NCBI RefSeq assembly: GCF_000172415.1
Contig: NZ_ABLD01000006.1
Location: 248,001-312,000, forward strand
Origin: Paraburkholderia graminis C4D1M
GTDB taxonomy: Bacteria > Pseudomonadota > Gammaproteobacteria > Burkholderiales > Burkholderiaceae
Direction: 5' to 3'
Length of the DNA stretch: 64,000 nt
The notes under the pieces are model-generated. The model did no database searches. It had not been told where the DNA came from and saw nothing but the letters and a program-made list of their open reading frames with translations. The translations under genes and the position numbers were made by a program. Within the stretch, counting starts at the first letter, position 1; each line of letters opens with the position of its first letter. Of the stretch, positions 52,082 to 61,104 are shown in pieces.

Positions 52082-52693
52082 ATGGATTCACGTAACGAGT
52101 CGAAGCAGGAGGGCGTTCGCGCGCTGAAGGAAAAGCTGCCGCAGCCGGATTCCGTCGCACGCGGTCTGGCGTGGTTCAGCATTGCGCTGGGCATCGCGGA
52201 ACTGGTTGCGCCGCGCATGATGGCGCGCGCTGCCGGTGTGAACGCGGGACCGGGGGCAGTGCGTTTCTATGGATTGCGCGAGCTTGCGTGCGGCGTCGGC
52301 ATTCTTGCGTCGCGCAATCCGCGGCCGTTTTTGTGGGCGCGTGTCGGCGGCGATGCGCTCGATCTCGGCACGCTGGCGCTGTCGTCGAACAAGTGGAGCG
52401 CACGCGACCGGCAACGCGCGACCGTCGCGGCCGTCAACGTCGCATGCGTCACCGCGCTCGATGTGTATGCGGCGAAAAGCGCGGCCGCCGCGCCGCGTTT
52501 GCCGTCGGTCGACTACAGCGATCGCACCGGCTTTGCGAAGTCGGCGGAGGAAATGCGCGGCGCCGCGCTCGCGGACTTCGAAACGCCACGCGATATGCGC
52601 GCGCCCGATGCGCTCGCGCCGTACACGCGCAGCGGTCAGTCAGCGGCGCAGGCGAATGTTGGACGCACGGGTAGCGCGACGAACGGCGCGTGA
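52082..52693 (+). CDS. Hypothetical membrane protein
   Basis: A 203-residue protein. The ATG at 52082 (MDSRNESKQEGVRALKEKLP) has AAGG 8 nt upstream; nearby GTG/ATG codons at 52073/52076 are too close to the box. Hydrophobic segments are WFSIALGIAELVAPRMM (~27-43), RELACGVGILASRNP and VAAVNVACVTALDVYA (~114-129). VGGDALDLGTLAL lies between. It looks like a small multi-pass protein followed by a ~70-residue disordered tail. I recognise no named family with confidence; similarity to DUF4267-type proteins is only in outline. Confidence 0.7.
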   Translation: MDSRNESKQEGVRALKEKLPQPDSVARGLAWFSIALGIAELVAPRMMARAAGVNAGPGAVRFYGLRELACGVGILASRNPRPFLWARVGGDALDLGTLALSSNKWSARDRQRATVAAVNVACVTALDVYAAKSAAAAPRLPSVDYSDRTGFAKSAEEMRGAALADFETPRDMRAPDALAPYTRSGQSAAQANVGRTGSATNGA

Positions 52694-52806
52694 ATAAGTG
52701 AGTGCGGGAAGCGTGCCGGCAGTGCGGCGGTACGCTTCGCCCGGCCGGCTGTCCGGCGGCGTGATGCTGGCCGCCTGACTCTATTTATTGCTTACTGCCG
52801 CGCGAA

Positions 52807-52830
52807 TTGCGGGCGTACTTTCGCCCGCAA
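52807..52830. terminator. Hairpin between convergent hypothetical genes
   Basis: TTGCGGGCG (52807-52815) pairs perfectly with CGCCCGCAA (52822-52830), loop of 6. It lies between two convergent genes and could terminate either; there is no clean T-run on either side. Confidence 0.5.
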
Positions 52831-52850
52831 CCCAACGCAACCCAACGCAA
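52826..52850. repeat. CGCAACCCAA tandem repeat
   Basis: CGCAACCCAA occurs twice in tandem (52826-52835, 52836-52845) with a third partial copy CGCAA at 52846-52850. It begins within the hairpin's right arm and ends 12 bp from the convergent stop codon. Probably a slippage repeat. Confidence 0.6.
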
Positions 52851-52861
52851 CTCGCGCCAAC

Positions 52862-53122
52862 TCACGCGGACAAATCATCCTTACTGGTCGGATGCCCTTT
52901 CGCGCCGCCGGGTTCGAGATCCGGATCGACGTGATCGTGCTCGGGCGTGTACGGCCCTTCCGACGGATGATCCTTGTCCTTCGCAAGTAGCGTGGCGTCC
53001 ATGCTTCCATGCGGACGCTGTTCGACTTTGCCGTCGGGATTCACTTTCACATCGCCATCGCCGAGTTCTTCTTCACGCCGCTGGTCCGCGCGTTCGACGG
53101 GATCGGACGGTTCCTGATTCAT
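52862..53122 (-). CDS. Small acidic hydrophilic hypothetical protein
   Basis: An 86-residue protein, MNQEPSDPVERADQRREEEL at the start, with AAAGGAGA 5 nt upstream, an excellent ribosome-binding site. It is rich in Asp, Glu, Pro, Gly and Lys (PEHDHVDPDLEPGGAKGHPT) and has no hydrophobic core, Cys or Trp, so it is likely disordered, as are many stress-induced small proteins. Function unknown. It is the only minus-strand gene between the yqj-like region and recQ. Confidence 0.7.
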   Translation of the reverse strand: MNQEPSDPVERADQRREEELGDGDVKVNPDGKVEQRPHGSMDATLLAKDKDHPSEGPYTPEHDHVDPDLEPGGAKGHPTSKDDLSA

Positions 53123-53355
53123 CGCTTTCTCCTTTCGGTTGGGTTCACGCATTCGTCGATGCACATCGGGAATCGAGCAAACGCGATACCCGCGGCGCGC
53201 TCGCCGCAACGCATAGAAGAAAGGGTGCTGCACGCTAATTGCTCGGCGGCTAAAAGGCACTGCAACCGTGCACCTCGGGGCGCCGAAAACGAGCGGCAAT
53301 TCATCCTTCACTTCACCGCGGGCGGCAACGCCTGCAAGGACGCTTCTTCATAACC

Positions 53356-55116
53356 ATGACAGTCGACCAACGGCTTCGCAGCATGCGCAAGACCATGCGC
53401 GACATGTTCGGCATCGCGCGTTTGCGCGCGGGGCAGGAGGACATTATCCGCAGCGTATTGCAACATCGCGACACGCTTGCGACGATGCCCACCGGCGCGG
53501 GCAAATCGCTGTGTTACCAGTTACCCGCGCTGCATCTCGAAGGCACGACGCTCGTCGTGTCGCCGCTGATCGCGTTGATGAAGGACCAGGCGGACAAGCT
53601 GCTCGCGGCCGGCATCGACTGCACGCTGGTGAACAGCACGTTGAAAAGCCGCGCCGAGCGCGAGGCGCTGCAACGCATTGCAGCGGGCGATAGCGGCATT
53701 GTGTTCGTGACGCCCGAGCGACTCGCGCAGCCGGCGTTCATCGAGACGTTGCGCGCGCGCCCGGAAAATCGCGTCGGCCTCGTGGTCGTCGACGAGGCGC
53801 ATTGCGTGTCGCATTGGGGACACGATTTCCGTCCCGCGTTTCTGGAGATCGCCGCAGCGGTGAAGGCGCTCGGGCAACCGCCCGTGCTCGCGTTGACCGC
53901 AACGGCGACGCAGCGCGTGATCGACGACATCGTGCATTCGCTCGCGCTGCGCGACCCGCTTGTGGTTCGCACGGGCACGTATCGCGAGAATCTGCGTTAT
54001 CGCGTTGTGCAGGTGAGCACGGCGGGCGGCAAGGACGGCGCCGCGCGCGCGATGGCCGCGAAGCGCGAGCAACTGTCGAAGCTGATCGGATCGCTCGGCG
54101 GCGCCGGCATCGTGTATGCGGCCACCGTGCGCGACGTCGACCGCATTCACGGCTGGCTGACGGAAGCCGGCGAATCGGTGTCGCGATATCACGGCCGAAT
54201 GTCGGCGGCCGCGCGCGAAGAGGCGCAGGAGCAGTTCATGTCGGGCGCGACCCGCTTGATGATCGCGACGAACGCGTTCGGCATGGGCATCGACAAAGCG
54301 GACATACGCTTCGTGATTCATTACCAGATACCTGGCAGCCTCGATGCCTACTATCAGGAGACGGGCCGCGCGGGCCGCGATGGAGAGCCTGCCGATTGCG
54401 TGCTGCTATTCGACCTGAACGACAAGCGCATCCAGCAGTTCTTTCTTGCGGGACGCTACCCGAACGTCGAACTGGCGCAACGCGTGTATGACACGCTGGC
54501 GGCGCGTATCGGCGAAGAGCCGAAGGGTATGACGCTCAAGGCGCTGAAGGATGCGTTGCCCGATGTCGGCGCCGGCAAGCTCGAAGTCGCGCTGAACATG
54601 CTGGTCGACGCGCGCGTGGCGGGCCGCGACCGGCAGCGCCGTTATCGTCTGCGAACGCATGAGGATGCGCGCGAATCGGCCCGTGAATCCACGCGGGACA
54701 CCGTCGCGAAAGCCGCGGCGCAATTCGAGCAGATGAGCGCGCATGACAGGGAAACGCTGCAGGCAATGATCGACTATGCGCAAACCGGCCAGTGCCGCTG
54801 GCGCGCAATCCTCGACTATTACGGCGATACGCCCGCCGTCGAGCGCTGCGGCGTGTGCGATAACTGCGTGCGTCCGCCGCAAATCGACGTCGCGCCGGAT
54901 GCGATCGTTGCAGGCGCAACGTCAGCGGACACGAAGGCGCCGCGCAAGAAAATGGAGCCGCCCAAACCGCGCGTCTGGGCGCCGGGCGATGCAGTACGCG
55001 TGCCGCGTTACGGCGCAGGCGAGGTCGCGCTCGCGAGCGGCGAACAGGTGGCCGTGCAATTCCCCGACGGCAGCACGCGCACCTTTCTCGCGAGCTATGT
55101 GAGGGCCGGACGCTGA
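53356..55116 (+). CDS. recQ: RecQ-family ATP-dependent DNA helicase (short form, no HRDC)
   Basis: A 586-residue 3'-5' helicase. Motif I is [16 protein letters not shown], motif [17 protein letters not shown] with the RecQ aromatic loop, motif [21 protein letters not shown] ([20 protein letters not shown]), and motif [16 protein letters not shown] zinc-binding set (C near 473 and CGVCDNC) and part of a winged-helix region follow. The HRDC domain is missing. In its place the last ~55 residues ([16 protein letters not shown], then [18 protein letters not shown]) resemble the Tudor-like end of UvrD/PcrA. The last 22 bases overlap the convergent SDR gene. A second, full-length RecQ may exist elsewhere. 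Confidence 0.9.
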   Translation: MTVDQRLRSMRKTMRDMFGIARLRAGQEDIIRSVLQHRDTLATMPTGAGKSLCYQLPALHLEGTTLVVSPLIALMKDQADKLLAAGIDCTLVNSTLKSRAEREALQRIAAGDSGIVFVTPERLAQPAFIETLRARPENRVGLVVVDEAHCVSHWGHDFRPAFLEIAAAVKALGQPPVLALTATATQRVIDDIVHSLALRDPLVVRTGTYRENLRYRVVQVSTAGGKDGAARAMAAKREQLSKLIGSLGGAGIVYAATVRDVDRIHGWLTEAGESVSRYHGRMSAAAREEAQEQFMSGATRLMIATNAFGMGIDKADIRFVIHYQIPGSLDAYYQETGRAGRDGEPADCVLLFDLNDKRIQQFFLAGRYPNVELAQRVYDTLAARIGEEPKGMTLKALKDALPDVGAGKLEVALNMLVDARVAGRDRQRRYRLRTHEDARESARESTRDTVAKAAAQFEQMSAHDRETLQAMIDYAQTGQCRWRAILDYYGDTPAVERCGVCDNCVRPPQIDVAPDAIVAGATSADTKAPRKKMEPPKPRVWAPGDAVRVPRYGAGEVALASGEQVAVQFPDGSTRTFLASYVRAGR

Positions 55117-56126
55117 GCCGCGGGCGCGCTTGGCGCGCCCGCTTCTGAACCCGCTTCCGAACTCGCCTCCGAACTCGCCTCAATTCGCGCGCGGAAGTAA
55201 CGCGCGGTGTGCTGCAGACCGTCGTCGAGCGAGGTTTGCGGTTGCCAGCCGAGCAACTCGCGCGCGCGCGAAATATCCGGCTGCCGATGCCACGGATCGT
55301 CGGTCGGCAACGGATGCAATTCGAGCGGCGAATTGGAGCCCGTGATCGCGACGATCCGTTGCGCGATCTCGCGCATGCTGACTTCGTGCGGATTGCCGAG
55401 ATTGACCGGACCGCCTGGGTCGTCGGCGGAATTCATCAGGCGGATGAACGCGTCGATCATGTCGTCCACGTAACAGAACGAACGCGTTTGCGAGCCGTCG
55501 CCATAGAGCGTGATCGGCTCGCCGCGCAGCGCCTGCATCATGAAGTTCGACACCACACGGCCATCGGTGGGATGCATGCGCGGCCCATACGTATTGAAGA
55601 TTCGCGCGATGCGGATCGACAGGCCATGCTGGCGCCGGTAGTCCATGAAAAGCGTTTCCGCGCAGCGCTTGCCTTCGTCGTAGCACGAGCGCGGGCCGAT
55701 CGGATTTACATGGCCCCAGTAGTCTTCTTTCTGCGGATGCACGAGGGCATCGCCATACACTTCGCTCGTCGACGCCTGAAAAATCCTCGCCTTCACGCGC
55801 TTCGCGAGGCCCAGCATGTTGATCGCGCCGTGCACGCTCGTCTTGGTGGTTTGCACCGGATCGTGCTGATAATGAATCGGCGATGCGGGACACGCGAGGT
55901 TGTAGATCTGGTCGACTTCGACATAAAGCGGAAATGTCACGTCGTGACGCATCAGCTCGAAGTTCGGGCAGTCCAGCAGATGCGCAATGTTGTCCTTCGT
56001 GCCGGTGTAGAAGTTATCCACGCACAGCACGTCATGGCCCTGCGTCACGAGCCGCTCGCACAGGTGCGAGCCGAGAAAGCCGGCGCCGCCTGTGACGAGA
56101 ATCCGCTTGCGGGTGAGTTCTTTCAT
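55095..56126 (-). CDS. UDP-glucuronate decarboxylase-like SDR (UDP-xylose synthase type)
   Basis: A 343-residue extended short-chain dehydrogenase. [14 protein letters not shown] is the NAD motif, [15 protein letters not shown] contains the catalytic Ser/Thr, and [11 protein letters not shown] gives Tyr-x3-Lys in the form typical of UDP-xylose synthase. [20 protein letters not shown] and [19 protein letters not shown] are also characteristic. It converts UDP-glucuronate to UDP-xylose for a surface glycan. The tail after ~residue 315 has repeated SEAS/SEAG units and overlaps recQ. AAGGACG precedes the ATG. It is the last gene of the glycan cluster. Confidence 0.88.
   Translation of the reverse strand: MKELTRKRILVTGGAGFLGSHLCERLVTQGHDVLCVDNFYTGTKDNIAHLLDCPNFELMRHDVTFPLYVEVDQIYNLACPASPIHYQHDPVQTTKTSVHGAINMLGLAKRVKARIFQASTSEVYGDALVHPQKEDYWGHVNPIGPRSCYDEGKRCAETLFMDYRRQHGLSIRIARIFNTYGPRMHPTDGRVVSNFMMQALRGEPITLYGDGSQTRSFCYVDDMIDAFIRLMNSADDPGGPVNLGNPHEVSMREIAQRIVAITGSNSPLELHPLPTDDPWHRQPDISRARELLGWQPQTSLDDGLQHTARYFRARIEASSEASSEAGSEAGAPSAPAAQRPALT
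55120..55142. terminator. 10-bp hairpin inside the SDR tail, just after recQ
   Basis: GCGGGCGCGC (55120-55129) pairs perfectly with GCGCGCCCGC (55133-55142) around TTG. It starts 4 bp after the recQ stop, yet lies within the coding region of the convergent SDR, where it encodes part of its Ala/Pro/Gly tail. It may end recQ transcription despite lacking a T-run. Confidence 0.5.
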
Positions 56127-56175
56127 GTTGCGTCGTCCTTATGATGATTCGGCGAAGGTCGTCAAGACGCGCCGC

Positions 56176-57132
56176 TCATGCGGTAACGTGCAGCAACGCT
56201 TCGTGCCAGTCCTGCGCGAAACGGTCTATGTGGAAGCGCTCGAGCGCGGTGCGCCGCGCGCCTTCGCCCAGACGCCGTGCTTCCGCCGGGTCGCGCAGCA
56301 ACTCGTGCATCGCGTCTTCGAGCGCATTCACATCCGTATGCACGAAGCCGTTTTCGCCGTTGCGAATCACCGTCGCGAGTTCGGTGGTCGCGAGGCCGAC
56401 GATCGGCATGCCGATCGTCATCGCCTCGACAATCGCGAGACCGAGGCTCGTCCAGCGAATCGGATTGAAGAAGAAGCGATAGCGCGCGCTGAACGCGGCG
56501 AGATCCAGATTGCCGACTTCGCCGATACCGTCCAGCCGCTCCGCATCCATGCCGACGAGATCGAGCGGAACACGCGTGCGCAGGTCGGCGAACACGTCGG
56601 CGCCAAGCCGCCTTCCGCGCTGCGCCAGATGATTGACGACGACAATGCCGCGTTCGAGTTCGCCGCTGTAGCGCACGCCTTCCGGCACCACCACGCCGTG
56701 TTCGATCACGCGCGTCGGCGTCACGCCGCAATCCCACATCAGCCGGTTGAAGTGGGTGACGTGGACCAGCAGAGTGTCCGGATCGTCGACCCAATGCCAT
56801 TGCTGGAACGGGTTTTCCTGCGGCGGATCGTGCTCGATATAGACGCGCGGCAGGCGCCGTTGCGCCTCGCTCAACACATGCTCGCGGTCGTATTCCCAGT
56901 GCGTTTTGTGCTGATACAGGATCACGTCGAATTCCTGATCGGGCACGTCGTCCGCATTGATTTCGTCGACGTTGTCGCCCCACGGCAGCACGCCGACCTT
57001 GCCTGCATAGCCGGGCGGATGGCCCGGCTTCGTCACCAGATAGAAGTCGTGCGGCGCCTGAGTCAGGTAGTACAGATAGTTGCCGTGGACGTGCCATGTC
57101 AACACACGCAGACGGCGGCAGTTACGCAGCAT
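56176..57132 (-). CDS. Glycosyltransferase family 4 type
   Basis: A 318-residue glycosyltransferase with a GT-B fold. The ATG at 57132 has GAGGAG upstream and overlaps the preceding GT9 gene by 11 bp. TWHVHGNYLYYL is the N-terminal domain start. The C-terminal donor domain has RYRFFFNPIRWTSLGLAIVE, then AMTIGMPIVGLATTEL, the usual E-x7-E-like region. It is short for GT4, with a compact N-terminal half. Acceptor and donor are unknown; the cluster indicates a surface glycan. It precedes the SDR by 49 bp. Confidence 0.85.
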   Translation of the reverse strand: MLRNCRRLRVLTWHVHGNYLYYLTQAPHDFYLVTKPGHPPGYAGKVGVLPWGDNVDEINADDVPDQEFDVILYQHKTHWEYDREHVLSEAQRRLPRVYIEHDPPQENPFQQWHWVDDPDTLLVHVTHFNRLMWDCGVTPTRVIEHGVVVPEGVRYSGELERGIVVVNHLAQRGRRLGADVFADLRTRVPLDLVGMDAERLDGIGEVGNLDLAAFSARYRFFFNPIRWTSLGLAIVEAMTIGMPIVGLATTELATVIRNGENGFVHTDVNALEDAMHELLRDPAEARRLGEGARRTALERFHIDRFAQDWHEALLHVTA

Positions 57133-58261
57133 GATGCAACTCCTCGAAGGGCCCGCTTCCGGTCTGTGTATGCAACGCGTACGGACCGGCGGGACGGGCG
57201 CCGTGAACCTCGGCCAGTTGCGCGCGTGCCGTCTCGACCACGCGCTCGACGCCGATATTCAGCGCGCAAGGATGGCCGTACGGGCACTCGCGGAACATGC
57301 ACGGACGGCACGGCGGATAGTCGGCGAGCACGCGATGCCGCGCGTGGTCGAGCGGCGCCCAGCGCCGTGTGTCGCTGCCCGATGCAATCACCACCGACGC
57401 GGTCGCGACAGCCGCGGCGATATGCGAAATGCCCGTGTCGTTGCAGACCACGAGCCGCGCATGCGCGACGAGCGCCGCCAATCCGCCGAGCGACGTCGCG
57501 CCGGCCAGGTGCAACGCGGGCGCGGTCATGGCGCCGAGCACCTCGCCGGTAAGCGACGCTTCAGCCGCGGTTCCCGTGATCGCGATCTGCCAGCCGTCGG
57601 CGGCGAGACGGTCCGCGACTTCGGCGAAACGCGCGGCGGGCCAGCGGCGCGAGGGCAATTGCGCACCAGGATGAACGAGCACGAGACGCTGTGCTTCGAT
57701 ACCGTGTGCGGCGACGAGCGACGCATATTCGTCGCCATCGCGATCGCTCAGCGGAAACGACAAGTGCCGCTCGGTGGTGTCGGCACCTAGCGCGCTCATC
57801 AACGCAAGATAGCGCTCGGGCTCCGGCAAATCGTCGGGCCAGCCGATGAACACGCCATCGCGCGGCGGCTCGTCCGGCTGCACGAAGCCTGCATAAGCGC
57901 GCGCGCCGAACTGAAGCATCAGATCGTTCGCAATGCCGCCGCTGCCGTGCAACTGGATCGCGAGATCGAAATGCTGCGCGCGCATCCGTTCATAAAACGC
58001 GGGCAGGCCGTCGTTCGATTCGCGCTGCTCGGGAAAGCCTTCGGCGCCCGGAAAGACGATCAGCTCATCGACGAGATCCGCATAACGTTCGACAAACGAC
58101 TGCGCCCACGGCAGACCGATCAGCGCGATATGCGCGTGCGGCGCAGCCGCGCGCAGCGCCCGCAAAGCCGGCACCGCGCAGAGCATGTCGCCGAGCTGCA
58201 GCGCACGAAAAACGGCGATGCGCCGCGGTGCGAGTGACGCGATGAACGGGCCTGCATTCAT
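57122..58261 (-). CDS. Glycosyltransferase family 9 (heptosyltransferase-like)
   Basis: A 379-residue GT9 enzyme. RRIAVFRALQLGDMLCAVPA is the family N-terminus. VLVHPGAQLPSRRWPAARFA and LVVCNDTGISHIAAAVAT are the ADP-heptose binding segments seen in WaaC/WaaF-like enzymes. Four Cys near 345-360 (PCRPCMFRECPYGHPC) form a cluster common in this subgroup. The ATG at 58261 overlaps the GT2 stop by ATGA, and its end overlaps the GT4 start by 11 bp. A heptose or related sugar donor is likely but not proven. Confidence 0.88.
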   Translation of the reverse strand: MNAGPFIASLAPRRIAVFRALQLGDMLCAVPALRALRAAAPHAHIALIGLPWAQSFVERYADLVDELIVFPGAEGFPEQRESNDGLPAFYERMRAQHFDLAIQLHGSGGIANDLMLQFGARAYAGFVQPDEPPRDGVFIGWPDDLPEPERYLALMSALGADTTERHLSFPLSDRDGDEYASLVAAHGIEAQRLVLVHPGAQLPSRRWPAARFAEVADRLAADGWQIAITGTAAEASLTGEVLGAMTAPALHLAGATSLGGLAALVAHARLVVCNDTGISHIAAAVATASVVIASGSDTRRWAPLDHARHRVLADYPPCRPCMFRECPYGHPCALNIGVERVVETARAQLAEVHGARPAGPYALHTQTGSGPFEELHHAA

Positions 58262-59337
58262 AGAAAGAGCACCTTGTAACGTACGGCGCCGTAAAGCCGC
58301 CAGTAGATCGAGAGGAACGGGATCGGGATCGACGTCCACGCCATTTCGGCGATGTGCCGCAAACCGCGGTCCCGTCCGCGCAGGCGTATCGCGCAGAAGT
58401 AGGCCGTCAGCGCAAGCCATGCGACAAAGCCGAGCGTCATGGTGGTCGTGTCTCCGATCACGACGCCAATCAGCGCGGCCAATGCGGCGCACAGAATCAG
58501 GTAATAAAGAAAAGGAGGCGACGAGCGAATCCGCGCCTTGAACAGTTCGGGGTGCTTCTTGTACAGCAGCGCGTCGAACTGGCTTTTCTTTTGCTGCGAA
58601 ATGCTGACTCCCCAACGCGCCGGCCGCACGGGATGCACGACGACCGCCTCGTTCGCGCGTACGATCTTGCCGCCCGCTTGCAGCAGCGCGAACTGCAGGT
58701 CGGAGTCCTCGCGCCACGCTGATGTAAACCGTTCGTCGAAGCCGCCCGTCATCGTCAGAAAGCTCCGGGCGACGAATACATTGGCGGTCGCGAATTCGGC
58801 GCGTTCGAGTCCGCTTGCATCGGCTTCGTAGTCGGTCGGCACGGCGGGCAGCGGCACGACGATTCTGCCCGCGGCGGCCGCCGCGCCCTGGCGGATCGCC
58901 GCGAGCCCTTCTTGCAGCCAATGCGGATCGGGCAGCGTGTCGTCGTCGGTGAAGGCGATCACCGGCGAGCGCGCCTGCTGCCAGCCCGCATTGCGCGCGC
59001 CGGCCGGACCTTGCGTGCGGGTGACGGGCACATAGCGCACCGTGAGCCCGCGCTTCGCCTGCTCGGCCGCAATGTGAGCGACGCAGGCGCGCGTCGCTTC
59101 GTCGGGGCCGTCGTCGCAGACCACGATTTCATAGCGGTCGACAGGAAAGTCCTGCTCGGTCAACGCGCGAAGGCACGCCGCCAGCATGTCGGGCCGCCGG
59201 TAAGTCGGCACCACCACGGACACATCGAGGTGCGCGAGCAGCGCACCCGGATAGCCCGCGGCGATCGGCTCCGTCTCGTCATGCGAACGACTGAAGCCGC
59301 CTGTTACGTCCATCGGTCCCGTAGCGGATGGACTCAT
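58258..59337 (-). CDS. Glycosyltransferase family 2, membrane-anchored
   Basis: A 359-residue GT2 enzyme. VSVVVPTYRRPDMLAACLRA begins the GT-A domain, IVVCDDGPDE and AFTDDDTLPDPHWLQ (metal-binding DxD) follow, and GGFDERFTSAWREDSDL is the acceptor-side motif. Two hydrophobic helices at ~280-325 (YLILCAALAALIGVVIG; GFVAWLALTAYFCAIRL) anchor it. Overlaps: ATGA with the carbamoyltransferase upstream and with the GT9 downstream. It probably transfers a hexose or similar to a lipid-linked glycan. Confidence 0.88.
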   Translation of the reverse strand: MSPSATGPMDVTGGFSRSHDETEPIAAGYPGALLAHLDVSVVVPTYRRPDMLAACLRALTEQDFPVDRYEIVVCDDGPDEATRACVAHIAAEQAKRGLTVRYVPVTRTQGPAGARNAGWQQARSPVIAFTDDDTLPDPHWLQEGLAAIRQGAAAAAGRIVVPLPAVPTDYEADASGLERAEFATANVFVARSFLTMTGGFDERFTSAWREDSDLQFALLQAGGKIVRANEAVVVHPVRPARWGVSISQQKKSQFDALLYKKHPELFKARIRSSPPFLYYLILCAALAALIGVVIGDTTTMTLGFVAWLALTAYFCAIRLRGRDRGLRHIAEMAWTSIPIPFLSIYWRLYGAVRYKVLFL

Positions 59338-61079
59338 GCGCTATCCCTCGCTTTCTCGACGAGAAACGGACCGATCACGAGCGCGTCGAGCGGCGAGGTC
59401 CAGAACGACTCCACCGCGTCGCGCGGCGAATTCACCATCGGCTCGCCGCGCGTATTGAACGACGTGTTGACGAGAATCGGCACGCCGGTGCGTTGGTTGA
59501 ATGCGGCGAGCAGATCGTAATAGAGCGGATGCTGCGAACGGTTCACGGTCTGCACGCGCGCGGTGCCGTCGACATGGCGCACGGCCGGAATGCGCGCTGC
59601 CTTGTCGGCGTGCACGTCGAACACGAACAGCATGAACGGCGCGACCTTGCCGTTCACGAACCATTCGCTCGCATGCTCTTCCATGACGACCGGCGCGACT
59701 GGCCGGAAGTCCTCGCGGTCCTTGATCTCGTTGAGCTTCGCCTGCATGTGCGGATCGACGGGCGACGCGAGAATCGACCGTGCGCCGAGCGCGCGCGGAC
59801 CGAATTCCGTGCGGCCCTGATACCAGCCGATCACCTTGCCGCTCGCGAGCAGGTCGGCGGTTTCGCCGGCAATGTCGTCAAGCCGCCGATAGGGCACCTT
59901 CGACCATTTCAGGAACTGTTCGATTTCCTCTTCGGGATACTCGGGGCCGAGGTACGCATGGTCCATCGTCCAGTGACGCTTGCGGTCGCCGCGCTCGCTG
60001 CGTTCGCGATAGTCGATCCACAGCGCCGCGCCGAGCGCGGTGCCCGCGTCGCCCGCGGCGGGTTGGACCCATACGTCGTCGAACGGGCCAGCGTCGCGCA
60101 GCTTCGAATTCATCACGCAGTTCAGCGCCACGCCGCCCGCCATGCTGAGCTTGCTCAAGCCGGTCTTCTCATGCAGCCAGCCGGCGAGTTGCAGCACCGT
60201 TTCCTCGAGCACGCGCTGCAACGAATGCGCGATGTCGAAGTGGCGCTGCTCAAGCGGGCCGCCGCGTTCGCGCGCCGGTCCAAAGCGCTTGACGAGGCGC
60301 GGCGCGTCGACGGTATAGCTGCCGTCGCCGCGATAACGCACGATGTCGCGGAACACATCGACATATTCGGGCTTGCCGTACGACGCGAGCGCCATCACCT
60401 TGTACTCGTCCGACGAATGCAGGAAGCCGAGCCAGTCGGTCACGGCTTCATAGAGCAGGCCGAGCGAGTGCGGCAACTCGACCTGTTTGAGCCGCGTATA
60501 TTCGCCGTCGACGAACTGGCCCATGCTGGTCGTCACGCCTTCCCCGCGGCCGTCCATCGTGAGCACGGCGGTGTCGTCGTAAGGCGCCGCGAGAAACGCG
60601 CTAGCTTCGTGTGCGAGGTGATGCTCGACAAAATGCCACTTGAAGCCGTTGTTGCGGTCCACGCCCTGAAAACGCTTGCGCAGATGATGCGGCGCACCGT
60701 CGAGCAACTGGCCCTTGGCGTTCGCGATATAGCTGAGAAAGAGCGGGTCCCACGGCGATGCGGACGGGTCCGTGAGGCGCGTGTTGGCCGGATCGAAGGG
60801 CAGTTCGATGGTCGCGCCCGGCTGCTTCGGCATGCCGCCGAACAGGCTCGGGTCGTACGAATACGCAACGTGATCGACGTCGGCAAGCGTGATGCCGGCG
60901 GCTTTCAGGCAGTAGTCGATGGCATCGAAGGGCAGTTGCCAGGTCGAGAACGGCACGGGACGCTTCGCATGTTTGACGTGCGTGAAGCGTTCGTCTTCGG
61001 CGGCGGCGAGCACCACGCCGTCACGCAGGATGGCTGCGGCGCTGTCGTGATAGACGGCATTGATTCCGAGTGTATACAT
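59334..61079 (-). CDS. NodU/CmcH-type carbamoyltransferase
   Basis: A 581-residue O-carbamoyltransferase, which moves a carbamoyl group from carbamoyl phosphate (via carbamoyl-AMP) to a hydroxyl. The ATG at 61079 gives MYTLGINAVYHDSAAAILRD, the family N-terminus. VEHHLAHEASAFLAAPYDD carries the metal-binding His set, and TMDGRGEGVTTS and MAGGVALNCVMN are the nucleotide-binding parts. The C-terminal YrdC-like half has GRTEFGPRALGARSIL and TSFNTRGEPMVNSPRDA. In the cluster it would decorate a surface sugar. It lies 25 bp after the GT9 gene and overlaps the GT2 by ATGA. Confidence 0.92.
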   Translation of the reverse strand: MYTLGINAVYHDSAAAILRDGVVLAAAEDERFTHVKHAKRPVPFSTWQLPFDAIDYCLKAAGITLADVDHVAYSYDPSLFGGMPKQPGATIELPFDPANTRLTDPSASPWDPLFLSYIANAKGQLLDGAPHHLRKRFQGVDRNNGFKWHFVEHHLAHEASAFLAAPYDDTAVLTMDGRGEGVTTSMGQFVDGEYTRLKQVELPHSLGLLYEAVTDWLGFLHSSDEYKVMALASYGKPEYVDVFRDIVRYRGDGSYTVDAPRLVKRFGPARERGGPLEQRHFDIAHSLQRVLEETVLQLAGWLHEKTGLSKLSMAGGVALNCVMNSKLRDAGPFDDVWVQPAAGDAGTALGAALWIDYRERSERGDRKRHWTMDHAYLGPEYPEEEIEQFLKWSKVPYRRLDDIAGETADLLASGKVIGWYQGRTEFGPRALGARSILASPVDPHMQAKLNEIKDREDFRPVAPVVMEEHASEWFVNGKVAPFMLFVFDVHADKAARIPAVRHVDGTARVQTVNRSQHPLYYDLLAAFNQRTGVPILVNTSFNTRGEPMVNSPRDAVESFWTSPLDALVIGPFLVEKARDSA

Positions 61080-61104
61080 GGGCGTTCGCAGTAGAAGTGG
61101 GTTG

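Noticed and set aside
57122..58921. 599-codon frame suggesting a long fusion protein for the GT9 gene
   Set aside because: The first ~220 codons overlap the GT2 gene in another frame and carry no motif; the ATG at 58261 gives a standard GT9 start and an ATGA junction.
59328..61094. 588-codon open frame on the plus strand
   Set aside because: It is exactly antisense to the carbamoyltransferase, whose catalytic motifs are all intact. The composition (Arg/His/Ala-rich) is that of a GC-rich shadow frame.
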